A stretch of DNA of 64,000 nucleotides from Malus domestica (GCF_042453785.1 NC_091664.1:30986501-31050500); one strand, 5' to 3'. Shown: positions 20,707 to 32,847, numbered from the stretch's first letter. The notes: generated by a model not told the origin, from the sequence alone. Made by a program: numbers and translations.

Positions 20707-23700
20707 TCAGTTGCGTACTACAATGGACGGTACATGTTGCACTTTGTAAAAATCCTCTCCTTCACTTCCAATGTTGATCTTGAATAAGCATCCGTATATC
20801 TCCAATTCCTGAAGTGTTTTCACAAACCTCAGAGAATCCGGAATCGTCTTCAGTTTGGTGCAATTTGATATTTCCAAACGACAAAGACTAGGCAGGGCTC
20901 CTTCTTCCATCGTCCAATCCTCTAACTTAGAAAACCCTCGGAGGAGTAGAGACTTGAGTTTTGGGAAACCTTGGTTAGAGCAGACCATTTTCTTCCCCAT
21001 GAACATTTGCCATCCGCTTAAAATTCTCAAGTTCGGCAGTTTTTCCAGTGTTGGCATTGGATCTTCCTCAAGTTTAGAGCCCCACAATGTTAACTTGGCA
21101 AGGTTTGGAGGGAACTGATGGTATTCTGGCAGCTTCTCTATCCGCCCTTCCACATGCAATTTTTTAAGACGACGACAGCTTAACATTACTTGTGTAACAT
21201 CAACAACCTCATCAGGGAATGAAAGTGTCTCACTTGTCAAGGACAAAGACTCAAGGCAGCTTAACGTTCTGTTTTGGGGATTGAAAATTTTCAACAAATT
21301 ATTGAAATGTTTTGGATCATTCAACACCAATTTTCTAAGATTGGTCAGCTTGCGAAGATCTTCTACGTCGCATTTGTTTGCAGGAAAGTTTACGAGTGTC
21401 TGCAAGTTGATCAGATTTCCCAGTTGCAGCTTATCAACTGCATTGCCACACCACTTGGGAAGATATAAATGCCTTAGCCCTTCCATCTTCCAAATCACAT
21501 TCGGAATTTGCACTGTTGGGTCCCAACTCAATTTGCTTAAGGTTTGCAAATTTAGAGTTTTCAAGTGGATCAAATTGCCGATGGATGATGGCAATGCTTG
21601 TATACGTGTTTTCTTCAAACTTAGAAACTGCAACTGAACCAATCCCCCGATATCTTTAGGTAACTTTTCGTATGGTCCCTTGACACCTTCAAGATCGAGA
21701 ACTTTGAGCATTTTGAACTCCAAAATTGTTTTTGTAAGCTGCCAACTTACCAATCTACACTTGCTTGCATGGAAATATATAAGTGACCTGAGACTGAGGT
21801 TGGAATCTTCTTTGTACTTAGACGGGATAAGATTATCGACATCTGAAGGTAAGAAGACAGCAAGTCTGCGAGTTTTACCAGTTGATTTTGCTTCAGAAAG
21901 CATGCGAGAAGAAGAAGAAGAATCCACCATCATACCTTCATCCAAACAGCGAACAGTCTGGAGAAAATTTTCCTGCTTTGCTTTCGACAAGCACAAGTCA
22001 CGCATAAGATCATGGAGGCGGCAAGTTTTAATTCTTCCAGTTGAGCCGAGAGCTCCCACTTGAACCATGCACCTATTAATCAAGTAACCCAAGTAGCGTT
22101 CCGCAACATCCTCTATTGTTTCATCTCCCTCTGCTTCATGGTGTGGCGATACAATGCCTTCTGCAATCCATAATTGAACCAGTTTTCTCCTCGGAATTTC
22201 AAAATCTTCCGGAAAATGGCTCAAATAAAGGAAACAGGGTTTCAATATAAAAGGCAAATCATGATAACTCAAAGCCAAAACCTCAGGTACCGTAGAGTGT
22301 TGCTCATGCCCTTTGGCTCGCTTTAGATACGAAAGAATATCTCTGAGGACGATATCCCACTCGTGCACTGTTTCTTTAGTGGCCAAAAGTCCTCCAAGCA
22401 CAACAATGGCCAAAGGCAAGCCAGCACACTTTTTCACCATTTCCCTCCCTAACTGCTCCTTATCTTTGCTTCTGATAAAATCTGCAATATTAAAGAAGAA
22501 AACAATTTAGCAAAACTCTCTCAGTTGGGAATAGCAATCCTATAAGAAAATGTGACGAAACTGAGTATGCACATAAAGGATCAACAACTAAACAATATAT
22601 GTAGGTTCCCAAAATTTCTGAGACACCATTATTTTTTTGTTTTAAAATTCTTCGCATATAGGAAATCAAGAATTTGAATTAGGATCCGTGAAACTGAAGA
22701 AATGATTGCAAATCTGAAGTAGTGATGGCATTTTATTCATTTATGGATCCTTGGTAGGGTAGATTTTAATGACAAACTTCAAATTATATACCTTGCAAGA
22801 AGAGAAGTTATTAATTTCTGGGTTAGATAGTATTAAGTTTCTAACTAGTTAGCGCTTGAGTACTATTTATATAATTAGGAAATGCATATTGATACAAAAT
22901 CCGGATGCATACTTAAGAAATTGGAATGGTAAACTACCTGGATCACCATTTCTTGGAAATGCCTTCTTCTGAAGCAACTCCCAACCCTCTTCTTCAGTTA
23001 AGTTCCTCGGCTCATGAAGGCCGCTTCGGTCTACAAAGGAAGCTAAGTCCTTATTACGAGTTGTAAGCAATATTCTGCTGCACCCTTTTCCCGACGATGG
23101 AAAGGCAGGACTTAGAATTTTCCAGGCCTCAATCGACCAAATGTCATCAAGAACCACCAAATATTTCTTCTCTATTTGCACTTGATAAAGCTTCTTTGCA
23201 AGCTCTTCGTCTCTCAATTTCAAAATGTGATCCCTCTCCTCTTTCGATGGAGAGGTTAGCTTAATCAGAATGCCTTCCCAAACATCTCTTGGTTTGCATT
23301 GTTGAGATATATAAGCCCACGCAGAAGCGTCAAAATAACGCCTAACATGATCATTGCGGTAAATTTCCTTGGCAAGAGTGGTCTTCCCCAAACCGCCCAT
23401 CCCACAAATGGACACAACTCGACCGTGTTTTTCTTCATTCATGAGCTCCGCCACTAGTTCGTTTATGCTTCCTTGTAAACCAACGATATGGTCATCAATA
23501 ACATGGGAATAAGACCACCTCAATTGTCTTTGCTTCTCAAACGCAATACTCGACGAGCCTTGATGATCTCTTACTACAGTCAAGCCGTAAGTTTGTGTAC
23601 TTCTAGTAAGGTCAGAAATTCTAGCTTTGATGGCCTCAATCTCAGACCCAACATCATAAAGGTTTGAAGCTCGGTTGAAAAAACAAGCGTACCTTTTTAA

Positions 23701-23970
23701 CGGATTGGAAATTGGTGGTGAAATTTTGATGGTGAAACTTCCAATGACATCCTCTGCATCATAAGCAACTTCTCTAATCTCGGAAACCCAATTCCGAATG
23801 CTGTCATCCTCGTCTTGCCTCTTATCGGCATCTTTCAAGAAGCATTGCATCCGACTCAGTTCGACTCGGATCTGCTCAACGTTTTGCTTGACCCCGTGTA
23901 AGAAGGTGGCTTTTTCAATCAGCAGGTCCCCAAGCCTTTCAATGACAAAGTATACCACTGACTCTGCCAT
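20707..23970 (-). CDS. CC-NB-LRR disease resistance protein (RPP13/RPP8-like)
   Basis: This is an intracellular immune receptor of the CNL class with two exons, 22938-23970 and 20707-22481, giving 935 residues. The coiled-coil domain carries an EDVID-like motif (YDAEDVIG, about residue 70). The NB-ARC shows a P-loop GMGGLGKTT (190-198), kinase-2 KKYLVVLDDIW, RNBS-B SRILLTTRNKDLA, GLPL as CAGLPLAIVVLGG and an MHD-like RLHDLMRD. A leucine-rich region follows, with motifs such as LPKDIGGLVQLQFLSLKKTRI and later LRRs. The intron falls in the NB-ARC between RNBS-B and GLPL; donor CAG|GTAGTT and acceptor TTGCAG are canonical and the join is in frame. No breaks were seen, so it is probably functional. 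It is the only whole NB-LRR here; a relic of the same type lies at 16.05 kb. Confidence 0.92.
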
Positions 23971-24720
23971 GCTTTGTGCTTGCTAGCTACTTCCTGATCC
24001 TCAAAATTACAGCAAAACAAAGGTTGATTTTACACACACAAGAAAAGAAGAAGAAAAAAAACTCTTCCCTTCTTTCTTTCTTTGTGATTTGTATAACCAA
24101 CTGGCAATTATTTTGATATTTTCCACCGTCCGAGTCTCATTCAGTGGAGAAGGAAGAAGCGAAAAAAAAGAAAACATAAAAGATCTTGAAACTTTGAAAC
24201 TTTGAGTTTTAATGATAAGGACAAAATAAAGGATGAAGTAAATAGTATCATGATTGATTTTTTAGTGTAAAAATATGATTTTTCGTTAAAATGACAGTAC
24301 CGACTGCTTTTCGTTAAAATTTCCAAAAAAAAACGAGACTGAGTCCCTTTCAGTAGGTAATTGTTGGGAAGATTCATGGCTAAATTATATATCTCGAGTT
24401 TATATCCGCTTGTGTCTGTCTATGCAGCAGGAAGTTTCTCTTCTCTTGTTGGGAAGGTGGCGAATGGTCCAATCTGGCGTGCGTGACTGCAAATATTTTG
24501 ACGTGAATGTGGGGCTATTATATTATCATATAATATCCTTACAACCCTTCAATTATTTTCCAATTTAGAGTACATTAATATTTGAGGGCAACGCGTGAAG
24601 AAAGAAGAAAAAATAATTGGAAACAAGACCAAGTTTGCTTCAGTAGGTAATTATTGGTAAGCTTCTTAACTATATATCCCGAGTTTATATTTGTTTGTGT
24701 ATATCTCTCTCTGTCGTTAC
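23971..24720. other. CNL promoter and kinase-array upstream block
   Basis: The left part is the 5' flank of the CC-NB-LRR. The block at 24420-24600 (gaatggtccaatctggcgtg through ttgagggcaacgcgtga) is repeated at 25225-25410 on the other side of the hAT MITE, so the two copies are a direct duplication. No gene is seen. Confidence 0.65.
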
Positions 24721-25212
24721 CATGGTTTAAAATATCCATAATATTCTGATATTTTCATCGAAATTTCCGTGTTTTTAGACTACCGATATTTCCGATATCA
24801 TCGATATTTTAGATCTTGCTAAGTCACTCATGTATCTTACCATGCAATGTATAAAGTGTAAAATATTGTACTAATTCATCATATATAAATGATTATGGTG
24901 TGTTTAAACTTCTTTCATTAATTACTACATATTTTCTACACTAACCATGTTTGCCAGCTCGCTATATAATCAACTTAAATCAGTTATATCTATCATACAA
25001 TGCACTTCCTTCCAATTTTTTGTGATAAACTAATAGATAATTGACTAAATAAACATCCTGAAAAGTTTCAATAAAAATTTCCAAGTTTTTCTTACAATTT
25101 CCGTGGTTTTATTCAATTTTTATCGATATCGATAATATCCCAATATTTCCATCGAAATTTCCGTGTTTTTTAACTACCGATATTTCCGATATCATCGATA
25201 TTTTATACCTTG
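24721..25212. mobile_element. hAT-type MITE, 492 bp
   Basis: The ends are imperfect inverted repeats, CATGGTTTAAAATATC and, from the other side, CAAGGTATAAAATATC. An 8-bp direct repeat, gtcgttac, flanks it at 24713-24720 and 25213-25220. Subterminal motifs rich in cgatat are repeated at both ends. An 8-bp target duplication with CA-starting ends fits hAT. There is no transposase. Confidence 0.88.
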
Positions 25213-25439
25213 GTCGTTACAAGGGAATTTACAGCAAGAAGTTTCTCTCCACTTGTTGGGAGGGTGGTGAATGGTCCAATCTGGCGTGCGTGACTGGAAT
25301 TATTTTGATGTGAATGTGGGGCTAGGGCTATTCTATCATCATATAGTACCCACCCAGCCCTTCAATTAATTTCCACTTTAAAGTAATTAATATTTGAGAG
25401 CAACGCGTGAGGTCCTTGTCATATTTGTGTGTATGGATA

Positions 25440-25855
25440 CACATACATATACAGTCTCCTTCCCTCAAAGACGATCTCTTCTGAAAAATCATCAAAATTT
25501 AAAATTATACGATCGTTGGATTCAATGGTAGTCATTTTAAGTATTTATTTTTAGAACTGTATTCATTCATTCATTTTCTTCCTTTTGAATGTGGTGTTCA
25601 TTCCGTAACATTTTTCAACTATCCAAACCGTCTATATTTTAGTACACATCATTCATAGATCACCTTTGTAAAAATTTAGACAAATTCAAAAATATTAAGG
25701 CATCCAATTAAGAAATGAACAAATACGGTTTTTCAAAGAAATACTATTACGATTACCATTTAATCCAACAGTTAAACGATTTTGAATCTGGATGATTTTT
25801 GTAGAGATAATCTTTGAGAAAAAACTTAAAAGTTGAACAGTTGGATCGTTGAAAT
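25440..25855. mobile_element. Foldback MITE-like element
   Basis: The stretch beginning ctcaaagacgatctcttctg with aaaaatcatc is matched in inverted orientation by the DNA ending near 25836 (gatgatttttgtagagataa). A second inner match, ttggattcaatgg against ccatttaatccaa, extends the stem. Exact ends and target duplication were not settled. It is non-coding and lies upstream of kinase copy 4. Confidence 0.6.
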
Positions 25856-26075
25856 CCGACGTGGAGTAAGACCTACACAGGATCCCTCAACGGTCGTGCC
25901 AAAGTAGAATCTTCCCAACAATTACCTAAGAATCTCGGGATATATAGCTAAGAATCTTCCCAACAATGGCAGGCATCAAGACTAGTTAGCCAACTTGGTT
26001 TAAACGAATTAAGATCCATGTTATATTTCTGTTTTATGGATTATGATATTTAGTAGTAGTACTAAACAGTCAGAT

Positions 26076-26789
26076 ATGTCACGTTTCTTCAATAATTTGT
26101 GGAAGAAATGTGCACCATATTCATCTGATCATAGAAGAAAACCTACAGATACAGATCGAGATGAAGCTAAATGGGCGTTTCCAGAAGAATTGTGTCGTCG
26201 GTTTTCATTCGCAGAGATCTTAGCAGCAACTCAAAACTTCAATAAAATTCTAGGGAGGGGCAATGCAGATGTCTACATAGGATACACCAATCTCAACGGG
26301 GTAACTTCCACGGTTGCAATCAAACGCATCCCCGGTGCACATTTCAATATTCAGCAGGGGCGCGAGTTCAAGGCAGAGGTGCAGCTACTGTGCCAGTTGC
26401 GCCACCCCAATGTCATCTCTCTAATCGGATTCTGCCAAGACAAGGTAGAGTATGCCATTGTTTAGGATTACATGTCCAACGGTTCCCTCTCTGATTCTCT
26501 TTTCAATCCTTGTAACGATAATAAGAATCCGTTGTCTTGGAAGCAAAGGCTGAATATCTGTATTGGAGTGGCACGCGCAATACACTACCTTCACGCAGGG
26601 GTTAAACATGTTGTCATCCACCGAGACGTCAAATGCGACAACATACTATTGGACCAAAACTTAGAGGCCAAGCTTTCTAACTTCCGGCTGTCGAAGATGG
26701 GTCCAGTAGTTAGCCCAACCAGGTCTGCTGATTTTTCAGTACTTTCTGATGACGACGGTAGCTCTGAATTCGAATATTCTGGCCAGTAA
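26076..26789 (+). pseudogene. CrRLK1L-like kinase copy 4, broken
   Basis: It starts MSRFFNNLWKK and follows the family well: WAFPEELCRRFSFAEILAA, STVAIKRI, LRHPNVISLIGFCQD. A TAG then interrupts the frame at about 26463-26465, where relatives have tyrosine (VYDYMSNG). The frame resumes through [20 protein letters not shown], an intact HRD ([14 protein letters not shown]) and a changed DFG ([11 protein letters not shown]). The C-lobe after KMGP is deleted and the text jumps to the C-terminal tail ([12 protein letters not shown]) and a stop. It therefore carries one internal stop plus a deletion of about 130 residues. Confidence 0.85.
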
Positions 26790-26989
26790 ATAATTAAAGT
26801 TTATGTAGAAAAACGCGATGCTGTTGGAAAAAAAAAAGGAAAAAAAAAAGAAAAAAACCATCGAATGTTTATTAGTCTTGTGTTTCTTGTATTAGTTTAA
26901 TCGAATTTCGCATTGAAATTGGGGTGTGGCTTCCTAGATAGCTACCTACCAGTCGTTGGTTAGGTTTGGATGTTGAGTTTTAGGTTTGA

Positions 26990-29900
26990 CTAGCAACGAT
27001 GCCCGCGCGATGCTGCGGGTTTAAAAACTGTAGAAACATGCGGAAAGTTCTAAATACATACGATATGCAATACTATTTAGATATATGTTGAAATCTATTT
27101 ACAACCATATGGATTGACGGTTCTATTGCCATTGTTCTAATACTTCATATCTTTTACAAATTGAAGTCCTAACTGTCCTTAACTGAAAGAAAAGATAAAA
27201 GTTTCTTTCTCACCGAAATCTATTAATTTGAATCAAATCTAATAAAGAAGTATAGATTGTAGCATACCTTGTAATTTCTGCAAGCTGGACACCTGCAATA
27301 TCAATAGTGACATTTCTTCCTAAGCCATCGGAAAAAACCAAATTTGAACAAAACTTCCTCGCCCCCCTCCTCTGTCCAAATAAAAAAAAAAGTCATATTT
27401 CTCTTTCGGAACCTCTAATCACGACACAAAACCACAACGATCAAACAAACAAAAAAAAAAAAAAAAAAGAAACTAAACACATTAACTCTTGACATATACT
27501 TATTACCCAAGAATGGAAAATCACTGAAAACACAAATCACCAATGAAGAAATGAGGAAGCAAATCAGCAACCTAACTATAAGCATTAGGACGAACCATGC
27601 TAATTTGTTCATAATTGATCTGTCTCCCTACATTTCCCCTTTTTCTCAACAAACGAAAAGACCTATCCTCCTTTTTTTTCAAACTTGCAACCACATAGAA
27701 TATTATAACAGAATGATCAAACAAAACAGGTTAACTCTTGAGCACGCATAACTGTCGAGCATGGAAAGACTTTGGTTTCTTGCAAAATAATGGAAAATAA
27801 AATAAGAAACCCGTTGGGAAACTTGGCAATAGATTGATTAAAAATAATTTAAAATACTTTTTATACCACTTGGTGATGATAAACACTATTCGTTTCCGAA
27901 TGAAATTAAGCGTAGTAAAGAAACATGCCCCAAATCAGCTGAAGAACTCATAATAGAAATTCTATCTTGCAATTTATCATAACCTTTTCCATCAAAGAAC
28001 ATTCAAAATTTTCAACAGAAATTGGATTCTATAATGTTGGTTAAAATTATCTACACTACACATTAACACAATAAAATATAATCAGTCGCATAATTATTAA
28101 TCTGCGAAACAATAAGAAATTAATATAAATCAAAAGACGACAAACCTATTACTTTGCATTCTCATTATTGCATATACCTGAAATTTCCCATCACCAGAAA
28201 CTCTTTGTATAAACCATATGTATGTAACCTGCAAGAAAGTAATAAGAAATTAACTAAACTATCACTCAAGAAAAGTTGGCAACAGAGAGAATAATAGTAT
28301 TACTTATGAATGGAAAGCTGTAGTCTTCTGGTATACTCACTTGTAGTTTGAAAACTAAATGAAAGAATGCAAGACATAATATATACACAGAAAAGTAAAA
28401 ACTGAAATACATAAAGACACTAAAAACTGAAAAAGGTTTCAATTACTACAGTTTACATCAATGCATATCAAATTACACATACATGTTTGAAATTGTCGCA
28501 AAATAAAGGAAAATGTAACTGGCTCATTTGGTTTTGGTTGTTACAACTGAAAGATTTTAGTTTTGTTAAAGAAAACTTATTGAGGAAGATGGAAAAGATA
28601 TAAAAGAAATTTGTTAAGTAAATTGGTTTTTGAAACATATACAGATTTCCACCCTTAACGTAGTTAAAGCATTTAAAACAGAAGGTTAAACCACTGATAA
28701 AAATAATAGCAGGGGTAAACAGGCAATGAGTTCATTTGTACTTCAATTTATGAAGGCCAATCTAATAAGCCAAAATATGTAGGGCAGTAAAGAAATTATT
28801 AACCAGTAACAATGATAGATAAGCACATGTAAAACTAAAGAGATTTTTCGTTACTATCAACTGCAAAAAAATAACCTATGCAACGCAAAAAATGTTGATA
28901 CAGAGTTGGAGTATCAATGCCTGAAATTGGTATTTGAACCACCAACTACCTCCGTGAGTATCTTTGTTTGCTTAATGGTTTGGGTTGAAGTTGGGAAAGG
29001 AAATGTAATTTCTTAAAAGAAGGAGAGAACGCAGAGACGAATACACAATGGTTCACGTGGCCACCTCAAAACAGGTTGAAAATTAAGCTTCACTATGAAT
29101 GGAAAGATTAATAGATGATAATTAAGAAGGCCTGATACCCAAGCCGAAATCAGAGATATCCTTTGTAAACAAAAAGATTGAGCATTTCCACTCAAAATAT
29201 TTTTTTTTTTTTTTTTTTGGGGAGGGGTTGGGAAGGCTCAGAAAAAGACATCAAATTTTATACTTATTGCATGCAAGGTATGCAACAGCCTCCCACCGCT
29301 TAAAATCACAGAAATAAAAGGAATAAAATCAAGAAAAAAAGATAATTACACAATAATCACACCTTCACTAAGATTAATTAATTAACCAAGGAAATAAATT
29401 ATAAAAAAAAAAAGACCATGAGAATAATTGGCTCACCTTTGTACTGTGATTTGCTGCCAAAAACAAAAATAATGTCATATACATTAAGCCTGCCTAATTA
29501 CTAAAAACAAAACATTTTGCGAGAAGTAAGAACATACCCAAACTTGTCTGCAAATAGATGAGACAATTTTATACCTGAAACAGATGGGAAATTTATTAGG
29601 AAAGATAGATCAGCCCATATGTGTGTAATCTATATACAAAAAACTACTCTCTTCACCAGCCAAATCGTTTCACAAATAAATAAAAAACAGAATTATATCT
29701 TGAACAATGCCAATTAATGATTTCCCATTTCCTTAAGCCGAACATCAAAGCCAATGAACTGATGAAAGAGCAAAAAAGAGAAACAAAAAATCTCAATTAA
29801 GCAATCAAATGGAATCAAATGGAGAACTACTTGACAGAGCTGGAAAATTACTATAAAAGGTTTGAAAATTACCCAGTAAGTTTTAAAAAACAAAAAAGAG

Positions 29901-31087
29901 ATGAGATGGAGTGGGAATCACATACCAACAACACCTTTAAATATGCAGTGCTCCTCTGAGAGAGCATCAAGAGTGACTGATGAGAGTGCAGAGAAACGAA
30001 TGATTGAGAAATTAAAGCTCTGAGCTCAAATTTGGGGATTCCACTTTCCAACTGGGTAAGAAATAACAGAGAGCCAATCCACCAAAAATATTAATCAAAT
30101 GGTTTCTTCTAATTCAAATTTTGGACCGCCCAAATTCCGATGAAGCAATAACCCAAAATTCCAACAGATTGAAGCTCTCACAGACTTCAAATTATCAATA
30201 GCCAGCAATAAAAAAAATTTGAAAACAGTAAAAATGAAGCAAAAAGAAATTAAAGCTGCGAGCCATTCTCTAAATCTCAGACACCAATCCAAATCACCAG
30301 TAATTTACACATAATGATAAGAATCTAGCAGTATTCCAATTGTTCAAAACCCAAATTCCAGAAATCATGAAAAATGTTACAACAGCAGATAACAAAGGGT
30401 CAAAAAATGAACAGCCACACCTTCTGAAATAAAAAACAAAACCAGAGAACACATTCACACCATCGATCCAAACGATATCCAGAAAAGAAAAAAAATTGAC
30501 AGACAAAACCCATGTAAACATATAGAAGGAAAAAAAAAAGAACTGCAGACGGTAAGGAAATCACAAAACTCACCAAAAAGGAACTGAAGACAGCAAACCC
30601 AATTTTGGATACCAAGCAGTGACAACGATGGCACAGAGATGAATTTTTACAAACGAACCGATCGGCGCGAGCAGAGAGAGATGAGATCAGAAAGGTAGAA
30701 AAATTAGGGTTTGAGACCGTGCCCCACCACAGCAAAGCTAACTTTTGATAGCAAGCAGAGACAGAGAGGAAATTTTTACAAACCGATTGATCGGCGCGAG
30801 CGGACAGAGATGAGATCAAAAAGGGAGAAAATTTAGGGTTTGAGAGATAAAGAAAGCTAATCCCAAAATGGGTGAGAACGACGACTACAATAAAGAAAAA
30901 AGGAAAGAGCACCGAAGCATCCAAAGAAATCAAAACAGGAGAGGATCAACCCGTGGCCTCCGAGGACAAGGCAGTCATTTCACTGTGGAAAAGATGGCAA
31001 AAATTTGGCTTAACAAACAAATTGAGGGGCATTTTCGTCCACGCACTGTCCGTGAACAGTACAGTGGCGTTTGGGTTTTAGTATAGG
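26990..31087 (-). mobile_element. Non-autonomous Helitron, about 4.1 kb
   Basis: Read on the minus strand, the 3' end has a GC hairpin (CCCGCAGCATCGCGCGGG), then a short spacer and terminal CTAG followed by host T. The other end begins near 31087 as CCTATACTAAAACCCAAACG, which resembles the TCTATACTAAAA starts of plant Helitrons with one base changed. The element lies exactly between a host A (26989) and T (31088). The flanks align with the uninterrupted copy at about 18075-18145, which confirms the ends. No Rep/helicase gene was seen. Inside are AT-rich DNA, poly-A/T runs and two 85-bp direct repeats (30633-30716, 30761-30846). Confidence 0.82.
30633..30846. repeat. Pair of 85-bp direct repeats inside the Helitron
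   Basis: Two copies, 30633-30716 and 30761-30846, share the core gatcggcgcgagc and end gggtttgaga. They lie close to the Helitron 5' end as read on the minus strand. They could be a duplicated captured leader: the ending aaattagggtttgag is typical of plant 5' UTRs. Confidence 0.75.
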
Positions 31088-31211
31088 TATAATATGAATT
31101 TTTCAAGCTCCTCAAATACGACATTCAGCGCATCTGTCTGCTTTGATAGTGCCATTATTACGTGTCTGTTTTGTGACGTCTGCGTTGCGGGCATCCTAAT
31201 CCAACTCGAAG

Positions 31212-31477
31212 TATGACATCTCACGTAGTTCAGGAAGTGATCTTTAAATGTATATTCATATCCTTATCTAGCACGAGGTATTTTGGAATCTTACTAACTT
31301 CGAGTTCCATTGGAACTTCAAAGTTAAGCGAGTAGCGTGCGAGAGCAATCCCATGATGGGTGATCTATGAGTTCCCAAAAACAAAACTGTAAAGAAATGG
31401 TAACCCAAAGCGAACAATATCGTACTACGGTGATGAAACAAATCCAGAATATGGTGGACCCGGGTCGGGATGTGACA
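31212..31477 (+). mobile_element. Cassandra (TRIM) solo LTR
   Basis: This is a 266-bp solo long terminal repeat of Cassandra, the small non-coding retroelement whose LTR contains a 5S rRNA-like segment with Pol III promoter boxes. It is flanked by the 5-bp duplication cgaag (31207-31211, 31478-31482). The paralogous flank at about 18180-18215 lacks it and shows the original join. It is diverged from the other copies here, so moderately old. Confidence 0.88.
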
Positions 31478-31689
31478 CGAAGTTTGGCCAGTTTCGAAGA
31501 AATTACTTGGCTCTGAATTTTCTTGCATTTATTTCCATGTCCCATTACGAATTCATTGGGGATGCCGCTTCAAAAGTAAGTCCCCTTTGCCCAGGAGTGC
31601 CAAGACTTATGATCATCATCAATTGATTCTTAATGTCTAAATCTAAGATTTTGAGCTCCTGATCTTGGAATTAGACAACAGTTAGCACA

Positions 31690-32847
31690 ATGATGGGTTT
31701 CAGTACTACCGCAAAGTCCGTCTCATGTTTCTTCTTCTCTGCGTGGAAGAAACTAGCATCATGGGATAAAAGTAGAAAACGCAGACAAAACCAAGATTGG
31801 GCCTTTATGGAGGAATTATGCCGCCGATTTTCGCTAGATGAGATCATAGCAGCCACTGAATGCTTCAACGACAAGTTCCATATTGGTAGCAATACCATGG
31901 GCTCAGTCTATAAAGGGTACATCAACGGCGGGGCAACTGTTGTTGCAATCAAGCGATTTACAGGCAGCAGACAAGACTTCAGGAATGAGGTGCTGCTGTC
32001 CTGCCAGCTGCGCCACCCCAACCTTGTCCCTGTTATTGGATTCTGTGAAGAAAAGGAGGAACTCATCCTTGTCTACGACTACATGGCCGAAGGTGCCCTC
32101 TCTTCTAAGCTGTTCAAAAGAGCGGATCTTGATCCGCTGCCCTGGAGGCAGAGGCTGAACATATGTATCGGGGTAGCACGCGCATTGCATTATCTCCATG
32201 CAGGGCTAAAACATGTTATTGTCCACCGCGACGTGAAATGCTTCATCATACTATTGGATGAAAGGTTCGAAGCAAAGGTTTCAAACTTACTAACGTTCAA
32301 GATGGGTCCTCCTAGTTTGTCAAATAAATTCATACGAGTGACCTCTGGTAGGATCGTGGGCACTTTCGGGTATACTGATCCCGAGTATATCCATTTGGAA
32401 CAATTTACAGAAAAATCTGATGTCTACTCGTTTGGAATGGTGCTGCTGGAAGTGTTGACTGCCAAATGGGCAAAAGAGTTTCAGACATACACAGGCAGGC
32501 CGGACACCTTATGCGATATAATGGACCCTTCTTTGAGGGGTAAAATAGCTCCTGATTGTTTGCAAAAATTTATGGATATCGTTTACAGATGTGTAAGTCC
32601 TACAGGAGCAGAGCGGCCCTCAGTGGGCGAAGTGCAAGTGGAACTCGAGTGCGCATTGGAGCTGCAAGACAGTGCAGATGCCAAGAAGGACGCTTCTGTT
32701 GGTCTTGCAGGTGACTATAGCTACCAAGGGATGTCAATTTGTGAAATTGAAGATATTTTCTCATTTTTGGTTAGGCAGCTGTCAACTTCGGATGCGTCAA
32801 CTCTTGATTTGAATAGCATCGATTTTTCTGCTTCTGATGATGGTTGA
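31690..32847 (+). CDS. CrRLK1L-like cytoplasmic kinase, copy 5 (probable pseudokinase)
   Basis: This is the longest copy, 385 residues, intronless, with no ectodomain or membrane span. Family landmarks are [78 protein letters not shown]-like FTEKSDVYSFGMVLLEVL and the tail MSICEIEDIFSFL. HRD is present, but the catalytic-loop asparagine is isoleucine (VHRDVKCFIILLD) and DFG is replaced (VSNLLTFKMG), so both metal-binding residues are lost. The ATP lysine is kept. The frame is whole, so the protein is likely made and may act as a non-catalytic partner of FERONIA-type receptors. That role is inferred from family precedent only. Confidence 0.8.
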   Translation: MMGFSTTAKSVSCFFFSAWKKLASWDKSRKRRQNQDWAFMEELCRRFSLDEIIAATECFNDKFHIGSNTMGSVYKGYINGGATVVAIKRFTGSRQDFRNEVLLSCQLRHPNLVPVIGFCEEKEELILVYDYMAEGALSSKLFKRADLDPLPWRQRLNICIGVARALHYLHAGLKHVIVHRDVKCFIILLDERFEAKVSNLLTFKMGPPSLSNKFIRVTSGRIVGTFGYTDPEYIHLEQFTEKSDVYSFGMVLLEVLTAKWAKEFQTYTGRPDTLCDIMDPSLRGKIAPDCLQKFMDIVYRCVSPTGAERPSVGEVQVELECALELQDSADAKKDASVGLAGDYSYQGMSICEIEDIFSFLVRQLSTSDASTLDLNSIDFSASDDG

